Assembly: GCA_951799445.1 (NCBI GenBank)
Contig: OX637295.1
Location: forward strand, 1,798,001-1,862,000
Direction: 5' to 3'
DNA: 64,000 nucleotides
Origin: Pseudisothecium myosuroides
Taxonomy: Eukaryota > Streptophyta > Bryopsida > Hypnales > Lembophyllaceae
Every line of letters begins with the position of its first letter. The stretch's first letter is position 1. Shown here piece after piece: positions 57,120 to 64,000 of this stretch. The position numbers and the translations under genes were made by a program. Below the pieces are notes generated by a model. The model was not told where the DNA came from. It was given only the letters and a program-made list of their open reading frames with translations, and made no database searches.

Positions 57120-57900
57120 GGTGAGATCTCCCGGACCGTGCATCCCCCGGTGGCTTGCTTGGTATAGTTGGAAAGCCCTCGGCGAGGAGGGGTGCACGAG
57201 CTTGGTTTCGTCGTGTTTGGAGTTATGGTGAGGAAGTTATTGAATTTCGAAGTATTTATGGATCAAAAAATTAAAAAATTACTTTTTTATTTATTTGGGC
57301 ACGTTCTCGGTACCGTCGGAAAGCTCTTGGTGAGGAGGGGTGCACGGGCTTGGTTTCGTGGCGTTTGGACCTACGGTGGAAAAATTATGTTTTTTTGAAT
57401 TATTTTTGGTTCTTAAAAATTATTAAATTATGCTAAATTAGATATCTTTTGAACCGTGTGTCAATTGATCATGTTTTTTGTACCACTAGAAAGCCCTCGG
57501 CGAGGAAGGATGCACGGGCTTTGTTTCATGGGGTTTGAACCTATGGTGGGAAAGTTATGAATTTTTGAGTTATTTTTTGTTTTCAAAATGACTTTTACTT
57601 TTGTTTTGGTTGTGGCAACGGCACAAGGCTACACTAGTCTATACCTTAAGTTTGGTTGTTTGTTTTCTTGTTTGTTTTGTTACGTTGAGATCTCTTGGAC
57701 TGTGTGTCCCCCCGGTTGCATGCTTCATATTGTCGGAAAGCCCTCAGCGAGGAGGGATGCACGGGCTTTGTTTTGTGGCGTTTGAACCTACGGTGGGAAA
57801 GTTATTGAATTTCAATGTGTTTTGGAATAGAAAAATTTAAAAATTACTTTTAATTACATTTTGGCTGTGGCAACGGCACAGGGCCCACTAATTTCTATGG
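57120..57900. repeat. Degenerate tandem repeat, four units
   Basis: Four copies of a block reading GGAAAGCCCTCGGCGAGGAG, GGTGCACGGGCTTGGTTTCG, GGCGTTTGGACCTACGGTGG, GAAAGTTATTGAATTT, at about 57168, 57319, 57489 and 57735. AT-rich linkers of variable length separate them. The outer two also share GTGAGATCTC..GGACCGTG. The open frames through the units are short and not conserved between copies. Confidence 0.8.
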
Positions 57901-58620
57901 AATCTGGACAAATGTTAAACGTTTCTTCAATAATGCTCTTACTAGGGCATATTGTAAACAAATTGGACGAACAGTAGCATACAATTCATATCCCAGGTCA
58001 ACTGTAATCTGTACACAGCTCAAATCTCAGGTTGATAGCAGTGCTGGTCACTGGACAAAGAATCACCACTTATCTCTAACAAGAGTGCAATACAATAACG
58101 TTGAGCTTAGAAATCAGTAAGCTACATGAAGGGCTGATGCGGCACTCAGGTGCCAAAATTGAATTTCCACGTCAGATTCTCAGGGGTCCATGTCACCTCA
58201 CACCATTTGGCACTTTTTTTTAAAACGATTAACTTATGCTCAATTTGACCTTCTCTTGCGAATTAGGAAAGGTAGTCAATCTCTATTTTCTTGGACACGT
58301 GGAGAATTAACCCTTAGTTAACCCCTCAAGGAAAGGATGCTGGAGACAGGATTTTTGTCCTTTGATGACTCCAGGTGGGACTATAGGATGGGAAAACAAC
58401 ATTTTTTTATCCAATTTTTTTTATTGGGGGGGTGAGTTGTTTGAATGCATTTTTAATGAATAATATTGCATATTCCCTCATTGTGACTCTTCTAAAGAAG
58501 AAGAAGCTTGATCCATGAATCATCCTTATTACAGCAATGTATTTTGGCTATTTCGTGATATTTACTCTTGATGTGAGTTTTAGCTATAAAAATGATATTT
58601 TTTGGAATTTGAGGCTAAGT
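57901..58620. other. Intergenic, no gene recognised
   Basis: No coding, RNA or transposon-end signal was identified. Confidence 0.4.
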
Positions 58621-58686
58621 GGCCAACTAATGAAATGAAGTTTATCAAGTTTATCAACTTGATAAACTTCATTTCATTAGTTGGCC
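58621..58686. other. Perfect hairpin, 30-bp arms, 6-nt loop
   Basis: 58621-58650 (GGCCAACTAATGAAATGAAG then TTTATCAAGT) is the exact reverse complement of 58657-58686, with loop TTATCA. No bulge or mismatch is present. Related TTTATCAAGT and TTTCATTAGTT pieces repeat at 58735-58790. Origin unknown: a MITE remnant or a small-RNA precursor are both possible. Confidence 0.9.
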
Positions 58687-60701
58687 TACAATTAAACTAA
58701 ATTTTTTGGCCTCGAGTTAAAATTGAAATTGAAATGAAGTTTATTAAGTCTACCCCATTTCATTAGTTTATCAGGTTTATCAAGTCTATCCCAAATGAAA
58801 AATTGGAAAAAATATTAAAATTCAATGTTTTATTGCAATTTGAACTTTAGGTTTATAACCATAGTTTTTCTATTTTCTAATTTCATAAAGACACAATAAC
58901 TTTGTTTTTTTACCATGATGTTCTATACTGCAAAATATAGCTATAATAACAATTTCAAATTTTTTGAGAAAATTTTGTATTTGATATCAATTTTTTTCAC
59001 TGTTTCCTTAAAAAATACTGGTAATTATTTCAAATTTTTACAAAAAGATCTAAATTTTTTTGTACTTATAGAAGACATGGAATTTCTTCTATGAAAAATA
59101 AATATGAAAAATATAATTCATATTTAGTTGCAAAATGGTATCAAATAGAGAAAAGAATTATAAAGTTTGAATCCCATTAGAAAAAATCTAGGCCCTGTAG
59201 AGGGCCGTTTGACTTTTGGCCATGGTGCAATATTAGTGAAATAAAAAAATATTTAAAAAAAAATTCTTTCTAATTTTTTTTTGGAAAAAAATAAAAAAAT
59301 AAAAAAAATATTTTTTGATTGGAAATCCGACAGGGTAAACAAAGTGACACAATTGGCAAGATTTTGTGTGAGTGCTTTTCAGCTGGGTTTTTTTTCATTT
59401 GTACATTTGCATGCAATCAAACGGCCCTCCAAAAGGCTAAAATTTTCTCTAATGCGTAGGCATAGGCCCGCCCTTTAGAGGTTAAACAACATCAACTTGC
59501 CTAAAAGGCCATCCAAAGGGGAATAAAAAATCTCCTTGAAGCAAAGTTTGGGTAGGTGGTCAGCTGTAGATTTTGAGGTTTTAATTATCGTAGCATTTGT
59601 ACTTGGTTTACTTGCAATGTTCATTGCATTTTTTATTAACTTGTTGATTTTAGCTATATGATTTTGTGTTGGTTGTCTTATAGTGATCAATTGATTACCT
59701 GCAGTCAGTTGAATTGCATTGGTTGCTTGGATGATTTGTATTAGCCGAAGTCAAGTTGATTTGCATTAATTTTATAGATGGAATTGTATTGGTTGTAGTA
59801 GTATTGAATGGTATCATCCTAGGTCAACATATTTTTTCCTCACTATCCAATTACAGTCAGAGTCTAAATATAGAAATTTGTGGTGTTGAACTTAGAAAGT
59901 CCATTGCTTAGAGACATTGTAGGGATCCCACTCTCCACCAATCTATTATTTAGAGGTTTATTGAACATTACCAATTGAAAACGCTCGATCATATCACTTT
60001 CATTAAATTCTTTTGTCTTGATTGCATATTTACAAGTTTTGTATCTTGAAACACTTTATTGAACATCATATAGAGACTAAAACAAGGAGCAGTGAGTTTT
60101 TCCCATTCCTAATGAAGCTTGTTTCATTCAAGATAAAACAATATACGTTATCTAATTGTAATGCGAGAGTAACTAGATGAAAAACGTATTGTATATTCTT
60201 GATATTAAAGGTTGTGACTTTGTTTTTTCTCAATGTTTATTTTACATTAATTGTGAAGTCAAACTTATCTTAAATTTTTTCTTGAAGATCATAAATTATC
60301 TGCAGAAAGAAGGATAAATATGCTAATACAAATTTTATTGCAAATAATACAATTCTAATGCAAAACTAGTGCATATTGAGCATGCTATGCACTTTAAGGG
60401 CATCATGGGACTTTACGTCCTTAGTCTACAATTACCTACATGCACATGCAAAATGGAGCATGTAGAGTGAAAGATTTTGAAGTTTGGTAGCATTTTTTTG
60501 AAGTCTCAATGTCCTCTAACAAAGAAAGCAAAATCATGCAAATGAAACGTCACATTGAATTGCAAATTGGACCAACTCATGATCAAACTAAGATCAATTT
60601 TGATATTAAAAAAATTCCATTACACTCTTTTAGTAAGAAAACAAATAGGTGCTAATGACTGTCACCATGGCCTATATAGAGTAGGATCATTGATAGGAAA
60701 C
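58687..60701. other. Intergenic, no gene recognised
   Basis: AT-rich with A/T homopolymers. A GAGGGC..GTTTGAC / TCAAACGGCCCTC inverted pair lies at about 59198-59430. It should include the 3' untranslated region of the minus-strand receptor kinase near its right edge. Confidence 0.4.
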
Positions 60702-61747
60702 TTAGACCAATGAAGTAGGAGAAGGTACAACAGAAGTGCTTAAGATAGCGGTACGTGAAAATTCCAATGAATCATAAAGCCCAAGTGGCTTTGTGGCTGG
60801 CAATGATGGCAGTAGTATCGTTGTGATGGGAGACTCATATTTTATGTCTCGAATTTGTTGCAATAGTCTATTCACTTCTCTCATAGAAGGTCGAACCTTG
60901 GGATTGGGAAGGCAACAAAAGAGTCCCAATTGAAGTAAACTGACAACCATTGCCCTTTGGATTTCTGGATCTACATCCTCAATTATGGATTCTAAGGCAG
61001 TGCTACAATCCAAATTGGAAGAATGTGATGGTGAGATAGGAACTTGTAATCTTTCATCAAAAGCAGGTACAAAAACGCTTGATGCTTCAAAAGCCCCAAG
61101 CATTCTTGGATCCGCCATACCAAAGAGTGACCCACCTTCATGGGCTCGCCAAACCATGAACAATAATACAAGATCCTCAGGTTCTATTGTTTGCAAATTC
61201 AAGGGACGCCTTCCAGACACCACTTCCAACACTAAGATGCCAAAACTATAAACATCTGATTCTTTTGTAGCTTTGCCTGTATATGGCAACTCAGGAGCCA
61301 TGTAGCCAAATGTGCCTGCTGCCAAAGTGGTCTTATCCAATTTATGGTGATCTATCAATCGAGCAAGTCCAAAGTCTCCGATGTAGGCTTTGAAATTTAC
61401 ATCCAGCAACACATTACTAGACTTGATGTCTCGGTGCAAAATAGAACTCGAGCAATCCTCATGCAAGTATCCTAAGGCTGCACCCACCCCTTCAAGAGTG
61501 GAATGCCGCATTTTCAGTGATAAGACTTCTTGGCTTCTATTTTTGTGAAGCCAATCATTGAGAGTTCCATTGGGCATGTAATCGTACACCAATAATAATT
61601 TGCCTTTTTCTTGACACCATCCGTATAAGCTCACCACATTTCGATGTCGAATTTGGCCTAGACTTTCTACTTCTGCATGGAAGAGGGCTTGAGCTTGTTT
61701 ATCTTCCAACATATTGATTTGTTTCACAGCAACCAAAACTCCACCAC
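60702..61747 (-). CDS. L-type lectin receptor-like kinase, kinase exon (partial)
   Basis: Minus-strand exon encoding most of a Ser/Thr kinase domain: LVAVKQI (ATP-binding Lys), ESLGQIRHRNVVSLYGWCQE, LLLVYDYMPNGTLNDWLHKN, ILHRDIKSSNVLLD (HRD), GDFGLARL (DFG), GTFGYMAPELPYTGKATKESDVYSFG (APE) and a CCLPNPKVRPSMREV C-lobe end. The HRNVVxLxGWC and TGKAT.ESDVYSFG wording is that of L-type lectin receptor kinases, membrane receptors with an extracellular legume-lectin domain. The glycine loop is missing. The exon likely starts at 61747 after TTTGGCCCAG (phase 1), giving GGGVLVAVK. The first residue in this frame is Leu (TTG), not a start Met. The lectin, transmembrane and juxtamembrane exons were not found in the remaining 2.2 kb. 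Confidence 0.85.
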
Positions 61748-64000
61748 CTGGGCCAAAGATGGATTCAATAGATCAAACCACTTTTGCAACAAATTGAATC
61801 ATATGTGTCATAGTAAGATTGCATATAATTTAGTAGTTAGATAACCATAGGGTGTTGTCAACTATGGGAACTCTAAATATATGCAATCACAAATTGAGAA
61901 TTTTATAAAATTTTGAACTTTGGCATTTTCCTTCATATTTTAGATTTGTGTTTTTCTCAAGCCTTCTTCAAACAAGTTATGTCTAAACAAGTATTTTAAT
62001 CTTAAAAAAATTTGGACATCCTATTTTTGGAATTTTATGTTTAAGCTAGTGCATTTCTAACACATCACAACCTCGATCACAACGCACTAAAGACAAATAT
62101 GTACAAAATAGACAATGTATATTAGAATTTAGAGGGTGTCAATTTTATAGAACAAGCTTTAGATTTAGAATTACCTTATTCCAGAGTGGACACTCTAAAA
62201 TTAATTGATATTTTTTCCTATACAACTAATAGAATGAAAAAATTTCAAATGGCAATTGCATTCAATGGATAGGGTTAAAGAGGTAGTTAAAGAGAATCTT
62301 CATGTTGAAGGTACTCTTGTGAGCCTCATGTTGTTTGTTCTCTAAAAAATTCTAAATTCAACCATATTTCCTAAATTTAAAATACCAACAACATCACAAT
62401 CACTTTTAATTCCAAGGCACATCAAAGCTTGAGATTGAAAAATCTATGAATCTTGTGCATTTTTGTAAATTCACTTCAAGGTGTACCTATAGCGTAAAGA
62501 CACCCTATACCAAATTGATTTTCACAAAGAGACCTACTTTATCCTACTTAGACAAAGCTTCAACCTATGGTGTATAATTTTTTTTGAATTATTAGTCTTC
62601 CAAAGGTTCAAAGAGATAGATGATAAATAATATTTAATATCTGTCAGTTGGACTACTCTTCTTTCCTCGGAATGATGTGGAATATTTCACATCATTTCAT
62701 ACCCCATCAATAATTATGGGGGTCACTTGGCAAGAGGTATGAGAATGGCGGAAGATTTACAAAAAATAGTCAATAAAAAAAATCAGTAATTAGAAGCAAT
62801 AAAAGAGTAGTATTCAAAATTGTCAGTAAGAAACACAATAAAAAAATGCAATTATCAAAATCAATTAATAAAATGCGTAGTTAACAAAATTAAAATAAAA
62901 AAGCGTAGTATTTATAAAATACAATAAAAAAAATGCAGTAATCAATAGTAGTAAATACTACTAGATGAATTTTGTGGAAAGGACTCAAAGGCAACAATGG
63001 TGAACGCTACTAAATATTACGAGAGTATTTGTTTACATGATTGATTGTATATAAGTAAGTTGTCAGAATTCAGTTCTTTTAGAAAATTTGAAATTATTGT
63101 GAATTTTTGAATATAAAGTAAAAGAGTTCTTATATGAATATAAAATGTGCTTAAAAAATATAAAAATTTCTTTATAGATTTACACTATATTGCAAAAAGC
63201 CATGGTGTAAAAATATTTACCATCTCATTCTAAATTTAAAAAATCAACGTCTTTGGTAATAGGTCCAACGTTCAAATAGAAAAATAATATTCAAATTTAG
63301 AATATTTTAAAATTTCAAATTGGAATAGAAACTAGAAATGATAAGCTATATTTAATTAGCTAGTTCCAAATTCAGAACTGATCATTTTTATAGCTAAAAT
63401 TTAGATCCAAAGAAAAGAATAGAAATTGCTAAAATAACCTACACTAAATGATCCATGGATTTGCCATTTTTCACTTAGGAAAGTAAAAAATATCACAAGG
63501 AAAGAATGTACAACATCTTTAATTGTGTTTGAAGGCTCCCTTGAAATGATTTGGATCAAAAAAAAAAATTTACATTCAGAAGACCTCTATGAAATCATCC
63601 AGTGGATGCACAACATCTTCTTAAGCTTTTCAAAGTTAATCCAAAACGCCGGAGCCCTAAGCTAATTTCAAAGAGGCTTCAAAGATAGAAAAAATATTTT
63701 TCCATCTAATTTTGAGGGTGAAATCTTTGAACTTGGTTCCAAATAAATGAAGTTAGGCGGTCCCTCCCAATGATATTCTTTGACTTTCCTACATCAAAAA
63801 TTGGCAAATCTATAGATCTATCATTGTCTAGTGGATTTTGGCAATTTCTATTCCTTTTTCTAAATCTAAACTAAAGCCATAAAAATGATTGTTTTTTATT
63901 TGATTCAAACTAATGAAATAAAGCTTAAAAAGTTTAGTGCCTACACCAACTTGACATCTAAAAAAGTTTCCAAATTTGATTATTTTATTGCTATTTGATC
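61748..64000. other. Upstream of receptor kinase exon, nothing recognised
   Basis: AT-rich DNA with no frame above about 60 codons and no lectin-domain similarity seen. It is either a long intron leading to exons beyond the window or the flank of a truncated gene. Degenerate CAATAAAAAAATGCAGTAAT-type units lie at 62760-62960. Confidence 0.45.

Noticed and set aside
1..64000. tRNA, rRNA or organellar genes
   Set aside because: No cloverleaf, rRNA core or organellar gene sequence was recognised while reading; a tRNAscan-SE and Rfam run would be needed to exclude small ones.

Overview
The window looks like nuclear DNA of a land plant, most probably a moss or related bryophyte. It is AT-rich, mostly transposon-derived, and holds few genes. 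The clue to lineage is a kinase-NB-ARC-LRR (PNL-type) resistance gene with a highly regular 24-residue LPKEVGNLSSLTTL-type repeat, a layout known mainly from mosses. An AIM24 gene, an L-type lectin receptor kinase and plant DNA transposons agree with this. The species cannot be named from the sequence alone. No rRNA, tRNA, CRISPR or prokaryotic operon structure was seen.

Region 1-12 kb: an AT-rich leader with a decayed terminal-inverted-repeat (TIR) element, then a broken NLR gene at 3.0-9.85 kb. In order it encodes a helical N-terminus, a protein kinase, NB-ARC, about 30 LRRs and a C-terminal ZZ zinc finger of NBR1 type. A 749-bp element with a 4-bp target duplication sits in the kinase activation segment; three one-base frameshifts and two TAG codons also interrupt the frame. 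A 1.08-kb near-perfect foldback element of the same TIR family and an orphan LRR fragment follow.

Region 12-34 kb: transposons only. There are two copies of a dispersed repeat (one holding a pogo-like MITE), two CACTA-like elements with 3-bp target duplications, and a very large nested inverted repeat (19.28-31.44 kb). Both arms of that repeat carry the same promoter and first exon pointing inward; its right arm also holds a poly(A)/poly(T)-rich tandem array. A 1.4-kb TA-flanked foldback element follows.

Region 34-47 kb: a duplicated piece of the AIM24 upstream region, interrupted by a decayed LTR retrotransposon gag whose stop codons mostly look like C-to-T changes; a palindromic MITE; and a 9-kb hAT-like element. 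Nested in the hAT-like element is a 3.5-kb TG...CA unit with a 5-bp target duplication and an intact 633-residue ORF of unknown function.

Region 47-56 kb: a 5.7-kb hAT element with a perfect 8-bp target duplication and a recognisable but damaged transposase, inserted just upstream of an intact three-exon AIM24 gene. The duplicated upstream piece at 34.9 kb preserves the pre-insertion site.

Region 56-64 kb: degenerate tandem repeats, a perfect 30-bp-arm hairpin, and the minus-strand kinase exon of an L-type lectin receptor-like kinase whose upstream exons were not found. The intact host genes are AIM24 and possibly this receptor kinase; they show no operon-like or pathway relationship. The window is best read as a resistance-gene pseudogene plus two ordinary genes set in nested mobile DNA.
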